Part shown: in pieces, positions 43,454 through 52,438 of the stretch
Layout of the letters: every line of letters starts with the position of its first letter
Position numbering within the stretch: the stretch's first letter is position 1
NCBI RefSeq assembly: GCF_023555055.1
Contig: NZ_JAMJPL010000001.1
Span: forward strand, 806,001-870,000
Length of the DNA: 64,000 nucleotides
Source: Marinobacter sp. ATCH36
GTDB lineage: Bacteria; Pseudomonadota; Gammaproteobacteria; Pseudomonadales; Oleiphilaceae
Direction of reading: 5' to 3'
Notes under the pieces: model-generated
The model's input: the letters and a program-made list of their open reading frames with translations, nothing else
What the model was told of the DNA's origin: nothing
Database searches by the model: none
Position numbers and translations under genes: made by a program

Positions 43454-44410
43454 TCAGGACCGTTCATGAATGAGCTTAGGCAGCCACTTGAGATAGGCCG
43501 TCATACCGAACAGCTCCACCAGCGACTGGAACACGATCACCACCACCGCCGGCGCCCAAAGGTCGGGCAGGGCGATCGCGAAGGGCAGCACTACGAACGA
43601 GTTGCGGGTGCCAAAACTGAACGCCAGCGTTCGTCCCCGGGCGCCGGGCAGATGGAAAGCGCTGCTCAACAGTTTGCCAACCATTGCGGCCGCGATGAGA
43701 TAGGCTGAAAAAATCAGTGCCAACAGCGGCAGCATGCGCCCGGACTCCAGCACCAGGGTAATCTGCGATGCTGCGATCAGGAAAACCACCAGCGCCAGGA
43801 CCGGCACCGGTAGCCAGCCGAGGGCCTGGATGTAACCGGTAAACGCGGGCTTTTTATCCACGGCTTTCTCGGTCAGCCAGGCCAGCAACAACGGGGTAAG
43901 GATCAGCCCGAAAAACACCGGCATCAAATGTGAGGTGAGGTTGGCACTGACCATTTCTTTGCCGAGGAAGAGCCAGAGGTAAAGTGGCAACAGGATAATC
44001 TGCAGAATCAGCAGGACCGGGCTGGCCGCTATGGCCCGGGCGCTGTCACCGCCGCCCAGGTGGGTAAAGCTGATAAACCAGTCGGTACAGGGCACCAGCA
44101 GGACCAGCAGTATCCCGAGCCTGATGGCAGGGTCCGCTGGCACCAGGAACATCAACAACCAGACGATGGCCGGCATGATCAGGAAGTTGCCGACCACCAG
44201 CGCAGCGTTGAATCGTCCGTCCCGGAACGCTGCTGTTAGGTGCGTCAGCGGTACCTGAGTAAAAGTGGCGTAGAGAAGCACGCCGAGCACCGGCCAGAGC
44301 GCAGTCTCGAAGGCGCCGGTGACTGACGGCCACACCCGGCCAGTCAGCATTCCCAGCAGGATAGCCGCCAGGTAAAGCCAGACCTGATAGCGCTCCAGCG
44401 TGTCCTTCAT
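43454..44410 (-). CDS. BART-superfamily transporter, Acr3/BASS-like
   Basis: Membrane carrier resembling arsenite (Acr3) and bile acid:sodium symporters. Seen: 318 residues with about ten helices, a Cys in LLVPCTDWFISFTHLGGGDSARA at the place of the Acr3 essential cysteine, and FSFGTRNSFVVLPFAIALP, which matches the second BART motif. It lies on the opposite strand to the POR operon, 24 bases from it, and after yciA. It lies about 11 kb outside the main arsenic island. Arsenite efflux is possible, but an organic anion substrate is an equal candidate. Confidence 0.78.
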   Translation of the reverse strand: MKDTLERYQVWLYLAAILLGMLTGRVWPSVTGAFETALWPVLGVLLYATFTQVPLTHLTAAFRDGRFNAALVVGNFLIMPAIVWLLMFLVPADPAIRLGILLVLLVPCTDWFISFTHLGGGDSARAIAASPVLLILQIILLPLYLWLFLGKEMVSANLTSHLMPVFFGLILTPLLLAWLTEKAVDKKPAFTGYIQALGWLPVPVLALVVFLIAASQITLVLESGRMLPLLALIFSAYLIAAAMVGKLLSSAFHLPGARGRTLAFSFGTRNSFVVLPFAIALPDLWAPAVVVIVFQSLVELFGMTAYLKWLPKLIHERS

Positions 44411-44424
44411 TCAGTTTCTGGCAT

Positions 44425-44829
44425 TCAATCGTGTTGATCAGGTACTTCCCGAATACGGCCATGCTCATCAATGGCAACGTAAACGAAGAGCCCTTCCGTC
44501 ACTTTGCGAGGGGCTTTCGCTGAGCGGTCCAGAGTCCAGACTTCGATGTTGATCTTCATTGAACTGCGGCCCACCTCTACTAACTCGCCATAACAGCCCA
44601 CCTGTGAACCTACCCGCAAGGGCGACAGGAATTCCATTCGGTCCATGGCAACGGTGGCGTTGCGCCCCTGGGAGATTCGCCCCGCCATGGTGGCCGCCGC
44701 AATGTCCATCTGCTTGACCAGCCAACCGGCAAACACATCGCCGTTGGGGTTGGTATCGGAGGGCAGGGGAATCACCTGGATAACCAGTTCGCCGCGGGGC
44801 GTTGGTTTGTCATCGTCTAGCGCTGTCAT
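44425..44829 (-). CDS. yciA: Acyl-CoA thioesterase, YciA-like hotdog fold
   Basis: Hydrolyses acyl-CoA thioesters in the cytosol. Seen: the single hotdog domain with NPNGDVFAGWLVKQMDIAAATMAGR (catalytic Asp/Asn region), MDRMEFLSPLRVGSQV, and GLFVYVAIDEHGRIREVP. The length is 134 residues. The ATG at 44829 was chosen since MTALDDDKPTPRGELVIQVIPLPSDTNPNG matches the family start; upstream codons run into the promoter zone. It is divergent from pstS and 14 bases upstream of the BART transporter gene. Confidence 0.88.
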   Translation of the reverse strand: MTALDDDKPTPRGELVIQVIPLPSDTNPNGDVFAGWLVKQMDIAAATMAGRISQGRNATVAMDRMEFLSPLRVGSQVGCYGELVEVGRSSMKINIEVWTLDRSAKAPRKVTEGLFVYVAIDEHGRIREVPDQHD

Positions 44830-44918
44830 GGAGGTAACCTTATCTGTCCGGAATTGTTTTAGTACCCGCATGGTAGCGGCCTCCACGGCGGCTGCAAGAA
44901 AAACAGGATTTTTTCACC

Positions 44919-44936
44919 TTGTCATCTTACTGTCAT
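44919..44936 (+). promoter_or_regulatory. Pho box upstream of pstS
   Basis: TTGTCAT-CTTA-CTGTCAT consists of two TGTCAT-type 7-base repeats with a 4-base spacer, as in the PhoB consensus CTGTCATAAAACTGTCAT. It lies about 100 bases before the pstS start. This supports induction by phosphate starvation through PhoBR. Confidence 0.8.
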
Positions 44937-45039
44937 TTTTCTCTACTAGTGTGTGTTCAGTGCTTGAAGCGAGCTGTGATTCACCTCTCGCAAAGTGCCT
45001 GGAAAACCTAAAAGCGTTGAACGCAAATTGGAGAGAAGC

Positions 45040-46032
45040 ATGAAAAAACATCTTTTGATCGGTGCCGTCCTTGCCGGCTCCCTGACTGCCCAGAGTGCCT
45101 ATGCCGTGGATACCGTCCAGGTTGACGGTTCAAGTACCGTTTTCCCGGTTTCCGAGGCAATGGCTGAAGAATTTGGTAATGCTAATCGCGGCGAGATCCG
45201 CGTAACGGTCGGCCTTTCAGGTACCGGCGGTGGCTTCAAGAAATTCTGCCGTGGTGAGACTGACATCACTGGTGCATCACGGCCAATCCGTCCGGACGAG
45301 CTTGAACAGTGCAAGGAAAACGGCATCAAGTTCCTCGAGTTGCCGGTCGCCATGGACGCATTAAGCGTTGTGGTCAGCCCTAAAAACGACTGGGTTGATT
45401 ACCTGACCGTCGAAGAGCTCAAAATGATGTGGGAACCGGAAGCCCAGGGTAAAATCAACAACTGGAACCAGATTCGTGATGACTTCCCGGATCGCGAGTT
45501 GGTTCTGTACGGTGCAGGCACCGACTCAGGAACCTACGATTACTTCACCGCCGCCGTTGTGGGCAAAGAGCACTCCAGTCGCGGCGATTTCTTTGCCAGT
45601 GAAGATGACAACGTCCTGGTACAGGGTGTCGCCAACAACACTAACGCATTGGGCTTCTTTGGCTTGGCTTACTTCCTGGAGAACACCGATAAGTTGAAGG
45701 CGGTTCCCATCTCCTGGAAAGGTAAAGACGCGGTAGAGCCTAGCAAGGAAACCGCTGGTGACGGCGAGTATCAGCCACTGACCCGCCCGCTCTACTACTA
45801 CGCTAACATCGAATCGGTAAACAACAAGGACTATGTAGTCAAGTTTATCGAGTTCATTTTCGATGAGAACAACGGCGAATTGGTAAGCGAAGTAGGCTAT
45901 GTACCGCTGGGTGAGCGTGTTCGTGACGCAGCGCTGCGTGTTGTGGCTGACCGCGAAAACGGCACGGCTTACCAAGGCTCTGAGGTAGGCGTTGATGTGG
46001 TTGAAACACTGAACCGCAAGAAGCACTACTGA
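45040..46032 (+). CDS. pstS: Phosphate-binding periplasmic protein PstS
   Basis: High-affinity phosphate receptor of the PstSCAB ABC importer. Seen: a signal peptide (residues 1-about 23, ending SAYA), the SphX/PstS-type opening [20 protein letters not shown], phosphate-binding loops [22 protein letters not shown] and [13 protein letters not shown]. The length is 330 residues. The ATG at 45040 was chosen because it begins the signal peptide. A hairpin after the stop may limit read-through to pstC, which would keep PstS in excess. Arsenate can enter through Pst, which ties this operon to the arsenic island physiologically. Confidence 0.95.
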   Translation: MKKHLLIGAVLAGSLTAQSAYAVDTVQVDGSSTVFPVSEAMAEEFGNANRGEIRVTVGLSGTGGGFKKFCRGETDITGASRPIRPDELEQCKENGIKFLELPVAMDALSVVVSPKNDWVDYLTVEELKMMWEPEAQGKINNWNQIRDDFPDRELVLYGAGTDSGTYDYFTAAVVGKEHSSRGDFFASEDDNVLVQGVANNTNALGFFGLAYFLENTDKLKAVPISWKGKDAVEPSKETAGDGEYQPLTRPLYYYANIESVNNKDYVVKFIEFIFDENNGELVSEVGYVPLGERVRDAALRVVADRENGTAYQGSEVGVDVVETLNRKKHY

Positions 46033-46055
46033 GTTGACTGAACAGAAGTGAACTG

Positions 46056-46086
46056 AAAGCGGAGGCGACAACGCCTTCGCTTTTGC
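46056..46086 (+). terminator. Hairpin between pstS and pstC
   Basis: Stem 46056-46067 with 46072-46083 (AAGCGGAGGCG against CGCCTTCGCTT, one G-T pair), loop ACAA, followed by a short T-run. Likely a partial terminator or mRNA stabiliser giving more pstS than pstCAB transcript. Confidence 0.75.
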
Positions 46087-46135
46087 TATTATGCGCACCG
46101 TCATATTTTTGTAATCAAAACTGGGCGTAAAACCA

Positions 46136-47077
46136 ATGGCTAACCCAAATTCTATGCGCCCTGAATCCTCGGGGGTTCAGGTGTCCGCACACTTCCTACG
46201 CAAGCGTGAAACGGTCAATCAGATCGCAAAATATGTGCTGATGGCCGCGGCTGCAATTTCCGTGCTTGTTACTGTCGGCATCGTGTACGTGCTTGTAAGT
46301 GAAGCAGTGGTGTTTTTTGAAGAAGTATCGGTCTGGGAGTTTATTTCCGGTACAAGCTGGACGCCGCTGTTTGCCGTACCGACCTTCGGCATCTTGCCTC
46401 TTTTGTCGGGTACTATCGTCGTGTCGGGCATTGCCCTGGGGGTCTCGATCCCCCTCGGACTGACCCTGGCGGTGTATCTCAGCGAGTACGCGCCGGATAA
46501 GGTTCGGGAAACGGTCAAGCCGATACTGGAGCTGCTTGAAGGCGTTCCTACCGTGGTTTATGGCTACTTCGCCCTTTTCCTGGTGACACCTCTACTGCAG
46601 ATCGTTTTTCCTGACCTGCCGGGTTTCAACATGCTGGCTCCGGGCCTGGTAATGGGGATCATGATCCTGCCCTACACCACCTCCCTGAGTGAGGACGCGA
46701 TGCGGGCAGTGCCCAACAGCATTCGTGAAGGCGCTTATGCCTTGGGGTATAGCCGCTTTCACACCGCTGTAAAGGTGGTGATTCCAGCAGCCATATCCGG
46801 CATCACGGCTGCTTTTATTCTTGCCATGTCCAGAGCCGTGGGTGAGACCATGGTGGTGGCTATCGCCGCGGGCCAGATGGCGAACTTTACTTTCAATCCC
46901 ATGGAAGGCGCCGCTACAATCACGGCCTTTATAGTGCAGGTCAGCATGGGCGATGTCAGCCATGGGTCTGTTGCCTACATGTCGATCTTTGCGGCTGGCC
47001 TGGTGCTTTTCCTGCTGACGCTGACTTTCAATCTGATCGGTTTCTTCCTGCGCAAGCGCTACCGCCAGGCTTACTGA
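46136..47077 (+). CDS. pstC: Phosphate ABC transporter permease PstC
   Basis: Inner-membrane permease that pairs with PstA. Seen: 313 residues, six helices, and the ABC permease EAA loop (SEDAMRAVPNSIREGAYALGYSRFHTAVKVVIPAAISGI) near residue 180. The cytoplasmic N-terminus (about 35 residues) is followed by the first helix (VLMAAAAISVLVTVGIVYVLV). It lies about 100 bases after pstS, past the hairpin, and is followed at once by pstA. Confidence 0.95.
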   Translation: MANPNSMRPESSGVQVSAHFLRKRETVNQIAKYVLMAAAAISVLVTVGIVYVLVSEAVVFFEEVSVWEFISGTSWTPLFAVPTFGILPLLSGTIVVSGIALGVSIPLGLTLAVYLSEYAPDKVRETVKPILELLEGVPTVVYGYFALFLVTPLLQIVFPDLPGFNMLAPGLVMGIMILPYTTSLSEDAMRAVPNSIREGAYALGYSRFHTAVKVVIPAAISGITAAFILAMSRAVGETMVVAIAAGQMANFTFNPMEGAATITAFIVQVSMGDVSHGSVAYMSIFAAGLVLFLLTLTFNLIGFFLRKRYRQAY

Positions 47078-47084
47078 GGTGACT

Positions 47085-48017
47085 ATGAATACAATGTCTA
47101 CAAACATTCAAAGCGGTATCGACTACGCGTCAATCTCCAGAAAGAATCGTTCCTGGGACATTATCTTTGCGTCTCTGGGCATCGTCGTTCTGTTCATTGC
47201 CATATCGACCCTGTTGGCACTGTTTCTCGACCTGGCTATCCGCGGGGCACCACAGTGGACTAACCCGGACTTCTACACGAGCTTCCCATCGCGAAAGCCT
47301 CTGGAAGCCGGTATTCTTTCGGCTTGGGTGGGTACCATCATGGTCATGCTGGTGACGGCTATTGTCGCTGTTCCGCTGGGTGTTGCTGCCGGGTTGTACA
47401 TGGAGGAGTACGCGGACAAGAACTGGTTTACTGACGTTATTGAAATCAACGTATCCAATCTGGCCGGTGTTCCTTCTATTGTCTATGGTCTACTGGCACT
47501 GGGTCTGTTTGTCCAGACCTTTGGGATGGGCGAAACGGTGCTGGTCGCGGGGCTTGTGCTGGCACTAATGATACTGCCGATTGTCATTGTTTCGACCCGG
47601 GAGTCGATACGCGCGATTCCCATCGAACTGAGGGAAGCGGCCTATGGCCTTGGCGCTAACCAGTGGCAGACCATGGCTATGTATATGCTTCCGGCTGCCA
47701 AGCCGGGCATTATTACTGGTGCGATCGTCGGGCTCTCCCGTGCGATTGGTGAAACCGCTCCGATTATCACCATTGGCGCGCTTTCGTATATTGCTTTCCT
47801 GCCGCCGTCTCCGATTGGCGGTGATTTTCCGTTCATCAGTTTTGAGTGGTTGAACAGCGGCTTTACGGTCATGCCCATTCAGATGTTTGGTTGGGTTTCC
47901 CGGCCGCAAGCCGACTTCCAGATTACGGCAGCGGCGGCCGGTGCTGTGCTGATTGTGATGACGCTGGCGATGAATGGACTGGCTATTTACATACGCTATC
48001 GGGCTCGCAAGTCCTGA
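47085..48017 (+). CDS. pstA: Phosphate ABC transporter permease PstA
   Basis: Second permease of the importer. Seen: six helices and an EAA loop (STRESIRAIPIELREAAYGLGANQWQTMAMYMLPAAKPGI). The length is 310 residues from ATG 47085, which has GAGG a few bases upstream; an in-frame GTG at 47079 is an alternative. It starts 7 bases after pstC. It lacks the long N-terminal extension found in some marine PstA proteins. Confidence 0.94.
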   Translation: MNTMSTNIQSGIDYASISRKNRSWDIIFASLGIVVLFIAISTLLALFLDLAIRGAPQWTNPDFYTSFPSRKPLEAGILSAWVGTIMVMLVTAIVAVPLGVAAGLYMEEYADKNWFTDVIEINVSNLAGVPSIVYGLLALGLFVQTFGMGETVLVAGLVLALMILPIVIVSTRESIRAIPIELREAAYGLGANQWQTMAMYMLPAAKPGIITGAIVGLSRAIGETAPIITIGALSYIAFLPPSPIGGDFPFISFEWLNSGFTVMPIQMFGWVSRPQADFQITAAAAGAVLIVMTLAMNGLAIYIRYRARKS

Positions 48018-48079
48018 TCGAACACCTGTCATATTGTTCAGGTAAGCTAATTAACTTAAAGGTTTAAAAGGGGCGACCC

Positions 48080-48946
48080 ATGAGTACGGATCAAACGTCT
48101 ACCATACAAATCAGTCAGTCGGCCCATCAGGGTGGACAAGCCGGGAAACCCAGTGAAACCCGTGAACACTGGTATCTTGAGCCAGACGGCGCGTTGCGGG
48201 CCAGGGTATCCAACCTGAAATTCTGGTATGCCGATGGCACCCAGGCGATTGACGATGTCAGCATGCCTTTGGTGGACAAAAAGGTAACTGCGCTTATTGG
48301 CCCCTCGGGCTGTGGTAAAAGTACGTTCCTACGCTGCTTCAATCGCATGCACGACCTTTATCAGGGGGTAAAATATTCGGGTTCCATCAATCTGTTACCG
48401 GAGGATGAAAACCTGATTGACCTGGACGCTAACATTGTCCGGATGCGGGTTGGCATGGTGTTCCAGAAACCGAACCCCTTTCCGAAATCGATTTACGAGA
48501 ACGTGATCGCCGGCCTGAAAATCCGTGGCATCCGCAAGCGTGAAGTGCTTGACGAAATTGTTGAAACCTCGCTGAGGCAGGCGGCTTTGTGGGATGAAGT
48601 CAAAGACCGGCTTCATCAACCCGCTTTGAGCATGTCAGGCGGGCAGCAGCAGCGTCTGTGTATTGCCCGGGCGTTGGCGGTCAAACCGGAAATTCTTCTT
48701 CTCGATGAGCCGACATCGGCGCTGGACCCGATTGCCACGGCGAAGGTAGAGGATCTGATCAACGAGCTGTCCGGCAATGTGACGGTGCTGATTGTGACCC
48801 ACAACATGCAGCAGGCAGCGCGGATATCCAACTATACTGCTTATATGTACCTCGGCAAGCTGATCGAATATAACGATACCAACGATCTGTTCCAGCGGCC
48901 GAAGTGCCAGCGCACGGAAGACTACATTACTGGTCGCTTTGGTTAA
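48080..48946 (+). CDS. pstB: Phosphate ABC transporter ATPase PstB
   Basis: ATP-binding subunit that powers uptake and signals phosphate status to PhoU/PhoR. Seen: Walker [14 protein letters not shown] near residue 74, Q-loop [19 protein letters not shown], signature [17 protein letters not shown], Walker [14 protein letters not shown] and switch His in IVTHNMQQA. The length is 288 residues, with a polar N-terminal extension of about 35 residues. Separated by 62 bases from pstA. Confidence 0.96.
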   Translation: MSTDQTSTIQISQSAHQGGQAGKPSETREHWYLEPDGALRARVSNLKFWYADGTQAIDDVSMPLVDKKVTALIGPSGCGKSTFLRCFNRMHDLYQGVKYSGSINLLPEDENLIDLDANIVRMRVGMVFQKPNPFPKSIYENVIAGLKIRGIRKREVLDEIVETSLRQAALWDEVKDRLHQPALSMSGGQQQRLCIARALAVKPEILLLDEPTSALDPIATAKVEDLINELSGNVTVLIVTHNMQQAARISNYTAYMYLGKLIEYNDTNDLFQRPKCQRTEDYITGRFG

Positions 48947-48987
48947 GACCGATATTATTGCCGCAGGAGCCGAACCGGAGAATTATT

Positions 48988-49719
48988 ATGTCCACGAGCC
49001 ATGAAAGCCATTTACACCACATATCACAGCAGTTCAACACTGAGCTGAGCCAGCTTCGCGACGATTTCCTGAAAATGGGTGGTATGGTCGAAGATCAGAT
49101 TGTCAAAGCCATGGAGGCCCTTGAAAACCACGATTACGAATTGGCGGAAGCCACCCGAATCAAGGATAAGGAAGTTGATCAACTTGAATTGCTGATCGAT
49201 GAAGAAGCCAATCGGGTCATGGTGAAGCGTCAGCCAACGGCCAGCGATCTGCGCCTGGTTATTTCAGTCGTAAAGATGGTGGCAGACCTAGAGCGTATTG
49301 GTGATGAGGCCAAGAAGATTGCCAAGTTCGCACTATCCATGTTTGATGAGAACGGCAATTTCGTTGCGGCACCGCGGGGATATGTTGAAGCACGGCATAT
49401 TGCCCAACACGTTGTTGCGATGGTACGAGACTCTCTTGATGCCTTTGCGCGTTTCGATACCGAAATGGCACTGCGTATTATCAAAGAGGACAAGCGCGTC
49501 GATGAAGAATACAAGGCGGCGACTCGCTCACTTGTGACCTATATGATGGAGGACCCGAGAAGTATCACCAGCTGTCTTTCCATTATGTGGGTATTGAGAG
49601 CTCTGGAAAGAGTCGGTGACCACGCCTGTAACATCGCCGAGCATGTGATTTATCTTGTTGAAGGCGAAGATGTTCGTCACACGCCCATGGATGAGACTGA
49701 GCGGGTCGTCGGCCGCTGA
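48988..49719 (+). CDS. phoU: Phosphate signalling regulator PhoU
   Basis: Cytoplasmic negative regulator that connects PstB with PhoR. Seen: two three-helix bundles with the acidic metal-binding pattern (IKDKEVDQLELLIDEEANRVM in repeat 1; IKEDKRVDEEYKAATRSLVTYM in repeat 2) and ERVGDHACNIAEHVIYLVEGED at the C-terminus. The length is 243 residues. The ATG at 48988 was chosen as MSTSHESHLHHISQQFNTEL matches the family; earlier in-frame codons overlap pstB. It is the last gene of the operon, followed after 41 bases by hairpin HP3. Confidence 0.95.
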   Translation: MSTSHESHLHHISQQFNTELSQLRDDFLKMGGMVEDQIVKAMEALENHDYELAEATRIKDKEVDQLELLIDEEANRVMVKRQPTASDLRLVISVVKMVADLERIGDEAKKIAKFALSMFDENGNFVAAPRGYVEARHIAQHVVAMVRDSLDAFARFDTEMALRIIKEDKRVDEEYKAATRSLVTYMMEDPRSITSCLSIMWVLRALERVGDHACNIAEHVIYLVEGEDVRHTPMDETERVVGR

Positions 49720-49760
49720 CTCTGTTCTTGCCTCTGTAGCCTGCTGGTTTAGGTGCCTAG

Positions 49761-49867
49761 GCAGGCCCGGGAGCACTGTTCAGGAAACGCCTGTGAATAC
49801 CTCCCTGTAGGGCTCGGTCGCGCCATCCCCGGCGCTCCACGTTCCTGAACAGTGCCCCCGGCCCCGC
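49761..49867 (+). repeat. Long stem-loop HP3, 3' of phoU
   Basis: Imperfect inverted repeat: left arm about 49761-49786 and right arm 49842-49867, 26 positions with three mismatches, the inner 14 perfect (GCACTGTTCAGGAA). The apical region starts ACGCC, as in HP1, and contains CGCCATCC...GGCG. It is in the sense direction of phoU, 41 bases after its stop. No T-run. The arm shares the inner motif CTGTTCA with HP1. Confidence 0.85.
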
Positions 49868-50001
49868 TTCACAAACCTTACAGATAGATCCCGGAAGGCC
49901 ATACCGACCACCGGGCCAGTCCGGCTATTAGCCAGCCTCAAGGCTGACGACTGAAAAGCCATTCATTGTCCGTGAGGTTTTGGCACCCAAGTATCAGCAA
50001 G
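49868..50001. other. Spacer between hairpins HP3 and HP4
   Basis: These 134 bases lie between the two stem-loops. I see no gene. A short repeat pair (TTAGCCAGCC and GGCTGAC around 49928-49948) could form a small hairpin. No promoter was recognised. Confidence 0.4.
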
Positions 50002-50102
50002 CGGGCCGACAAACCTGTTTGGGATCTATCTTTGGCCATGGATGGCCAAAGTTAAGCGCGCATGGATGCCTCGAGCGTGTCCCAAACAGGTTTGTCGGCC
50101 CG
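50002..50102 (-). repeat. Long stem-loop HP4, 3' of the HIT gene
   Basis: Perfect 23-bp inverted repeat, arms 50002-50024 and 50080-50102. On the minus strand the apical region starts ACGCTC, as in HP2, then carries two small hairpins, GCAT-CC-ATGC (50060-50069) and a 10-bp CTTTGGCCAT-CC-ATGGCCAAAG (50029-50050). It lies 27 bases after the HIT gene stop, in that gene's sense direction. Confidence 0.88.
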
Positions 50103-50129
50103 ATTGCCACCCCCGAGGTTAAAAAAGCC

Positions 50130-50495
50130 TCAGGCCTGCTTCATCTTGTCGGTATACGGCGGCCAGCCCATGGGCTTTCCGGCCAGTAGGTGCAGGTGGA
50201 TATGGAAGACCGTCTGCCCCGAGTTTTCGCCGCAGTTCATGACTGTTCGATAGCCATCGTCCGCAAAACCCATCTCCTTCGCCATCTTGGCGGCAACCCA
50301 GTACAGGTGGCCCACCAGTTCGCGGTCGCCTTCCTGGATATCGTTGATGGTTGCGATTTCTTTTTTCGGGATGATCAGCAGGTGCACCGGCGCCTGCGGG
50401 TTGATGTCCTTGAAGGCGAGGCTGATGTCGTCTTCATAGACGATATCCGCGGGAATTTCGCGATTGATGATCTTGGTGAAAATAGTTTCCGCCAT
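50130..50495 (-). CDS. hinT: HIT-family nucleotide hydrolase (HinT-like)
   Basis: Cytosolic purine nucleoside phosphoramidase-type protein. Seen: the histidine triad region FHIHLHLLAGKP (HxHxH pattern) near residue 100, and an N-terminal TIFTKIINREIPADIVYEDDISLAFKDINPQAPVHLLIIPKK typical of HinT. The length of 121 residues is normal. It lies 12 bases after the flavoprotein hydroxylase gene in the same direction. A hairpin of the long-stem family follows its stop. Confidence 0.93.
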   Translation of the reverse strand: MAETIFTKIINREIPADIVYEDDISLAFKDINPQAPVHLLIIPKKEIATINDIQEGDRELVGHLYWVAAKMAKEMGFADDGYRTVMNCGENSGQTVFHIHLHLLAGKPMGWPPYTDKMKQA

Positions 50496-50507
50496 AGTGG
50501 TCCCTTA

Positions 50508-51794
50508 TTAAAGTTGCTTGAGCCCCGGTAACCGCTCCGCCAGTTGGCGGATGACCGGGGGTAGTTCGTCGTCGATACCCATAGCGTATTTGGCCACCCG
50601 GTTTCTGGCAAATGGCATGGCCTTCGCTGCGCCCAGGCCCAGGTTGCGGAGCAGGTGCAAGGGTGGCGTGCGGTTGCTGAACAGGTGGTAGAACAGGTCC
50701 ATGGCCAGCATCATGCGACGATTAGCCGGACGGCGGTGGCGTTCGTATTCTGCCAGCCGGCCGGGATTGGCCAGGTCACTGCCGGCGCGTCTGGCCTCGC
50801 GGAGGACAGACTGCAGGCAGCGGGCATCCTGAAAGCCCAGGTTCACGCCCTGGCCGGCCAGTGGGTTGATGGTGTGGGCAGCGTCGCCCACCAGTACTAC
50901 ACGGTTGTTTACATAGTGCCTGGCATGCTGGCGGGCTATGGGGAAGCTGGCTTTCGCGTCAATGTGAGTCAGCAGGGGCAGGTCCGATGGAAATGCGTTC
51001 TGTATTTCCGCCATCAGCACACTGTTATCGAGTGATTTCAGGCGCGCCAGTTGTTCCGGCGAGTCGTACCATACCAGCGAAGCCCAGCTCTCGTTGTTGC
51101 CGGCGGAATACAGTGGCAGGAAGGCCCGGGGGCCACTGGGATAGAAGCCCTGCCAGGTAATGTCCTGAACCGGGCCCTGGTAGCGCACGGAGATAACCAT
51201 CGCCTGTTGCTGATATTGATCGCGGGTGACGCCGATGCCGGCCATGCTGCGGATGCCGGAGTTGGCGCCATCCGCGCCTACCACCAGTTCGCCGGTCAGT
51301 TCCGTGCCATCATTCAGTGTGACAGTGGCTTTGTCTTCGTTGTTGGTCAGGCTGGTTACGGCATGGCCTGTAAACTGTGTCACCGTGGATTGTGCCGATG
51401 CACAGTTCCAGAGTGCCAGCTGGGTGACCTGGTTTTCCACGATGTGGCCAAGGTGGCTGGCGGACAGATTATGGGCGTCAAAAACCACTTCGGCGATTTT
51501 GTGGGGCAGCAGGCTACTCAATGGGTGGTCTGTTTCGTCCCATACTGCCAGGCGGGTGTAGGGGGTGGCGCGCATGGCCAGAATTTCCTGCCAGGCACCA
51601 AGCTCGGTAAGGTAACGCTCACTGCCCGCACTGAGGGCTGATACCCGGATATCGGGAGGTTGCGCTGCATCGAAGGAGGGCGCGCCCCCCTGATCTACAA
51701 GGCCAACGCGAAAGCCACTGCGGCCCAGGCCGGCAGCGAGGGCAGCGCCGACCATGCCGGCACCAACAATAACAACATCAAAGGCTTGGGTCAT
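50508..51794 (-). CDS. UbiH/UbiF-family FAD-dependent hydroxylase
   Basis: Flavin monooxygenase of ubiquinone biosynthesis type. Seen: FAD-binding VVIVGAGMVGAALAAGLGRSGFRVGLVDQ at the N-terminus, the GADGANSGIR motif (DG motif) near residue 175, and VVLVGDAAHTINPLAGQGVNLGFQDA near 290. The length is 428 residues. UbiH, UbiI and UbiF cannot be told apart safely by eye; UbiF is a fair guess. Ubiquinone would be the electron partner of the respiratory chains served by Arx and Fcc systems. Confidence 0.87.
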   Translation of the reverse strand: MTQAFDVVIVGAGMVGAALAAGLGRSGFRVGLVDQGGAPSFDAAQPPDIRVSALSAGSERYLTELGAWQEILAMRATPYTRLAVWDETDHPLSSLLPHKIAEVVFDAHNLSASHLGHIVENQVTQLALWNCASAQSTVTQFTGHAVTSLTNNEDKATVTLNDGTELTGELVVGADGANSGIRSMAGIGVTRDQYQQQAMVISVRYQGPVQDITWQGFYPSGPRAFLPLYSAGNNESWASLVWYDSPEQLARLKSLDNSVLMAEIQNAFPSDLPLLTHIDAKASFPIARQHARHYVNNRVVLVGDAAHTINPLAGQGVNLGFQDARCLQSVLREARRAGSDLANPGRLAEYERHRRPANRRMMLAMDLFYHLFSNRTPPLHLLRNLGLGAAKAMPFARNRVAKYAMGIDDELPPVIRQLAERLPGLKQL

Positions 51795-51880
51795 AACGGG
51801 ATCCTGTCTGATTCGCCCAGTTTACGCGATAGGCGCGTTCAGACAAGCGGCCCGCAGCAGGCCAGTGCCAGTTGCCGCTG

Positions 51881-52438
51881 TCAGTAACCTGCCAGGTTGG
51901 CAATGTGGCTGTCTGTCAGCGACTCTGCCCTGCGTGTACGGCCCTTGAGCCAGGCGGGCTTTTGCGCCCCCGGTTTTACGAATCCCTGCTCTAGCACCAT
52001 GGGGTGAACCAGGTTCAGGAAATCTTCGGTTTTCATGTGGATGGATTCGGTATGGCTGCCAGCGGCAAACGCCAGTTCCGGCTGCCGGGTCAGTGCTTCG
52101 GCGCAGTACACCGACATGTCAAAGAGGTTGCCGAACGGTGGCATGGCGCCCACTTCGCATTCCGGGAAGCGATCCTGAAATTCCTGTTCGTCCGCCAGGT
52201 CAATAAAGTCGGTATCGAGAATTTGGCTCAACCGGTCCCAGCGAATGCGCCAGGTGGCAGGCATGACCAACATGGCCATTTTGCCATCCAGTTCGATGAT
52301 GACGGTTTTTACCACCCGGTCACCGGCGATCTTGACGTGGTGAGCGAGTTCCTGGGCAGTAAAGGCAGGGGGGTGGGACAGGCACATGTATTCCACGCCT
52401 GCAGCTTCGAGGTGTTCCTTCAACTGCTGTACCGGCAT
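51881..52438 (-). CDS. YbaK/ProX-type aminoacyl-tRNA deacylase-like protein
   Basis: Predicted editing domain that clears mischarged tRNA. Seen: residues about 1-150 match the YbaK/EbsC fold (HPPAFTAQELAHHVKIAGDRVVKTVIIELDGKMAMLVMPAT; conserved Lys in RVVKTVII; PECEVGAMPPFG, the usual GxxPPFG). A C-terminal extension of about 35 residues (PGAQKPAWLKGRTRRAESL) is beyond the domain. The length is 185 residues. Some relatives also carry a CBS or HDOD part; none is present here. Confidence 0.85.
   Translation of the reverse strand: MPVQQLKEHLEAAGVEYMCLSHPPAFTAQELAHHVKIAGDRVVKTVIIELDGKMAMLVMPATWRIRWDRLSQILDTDFIDLADEQEFQDRFPECEVGAMPPFGNLFDMSVYCAEALTRQPELAFAAGSHTESIHMKTEDFLNLVHPMVLEQGFVKPGAQKPAWLKGRTRRAESLTDSHIANLAGY

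Noticed and set aside
49761..50102. Reading the long hairpins as classical rho-independent terminators
   Set aside because: The stems are far longer than usual and no T-run follows on the relevant strand; a termination role is possible but not of the standard type.
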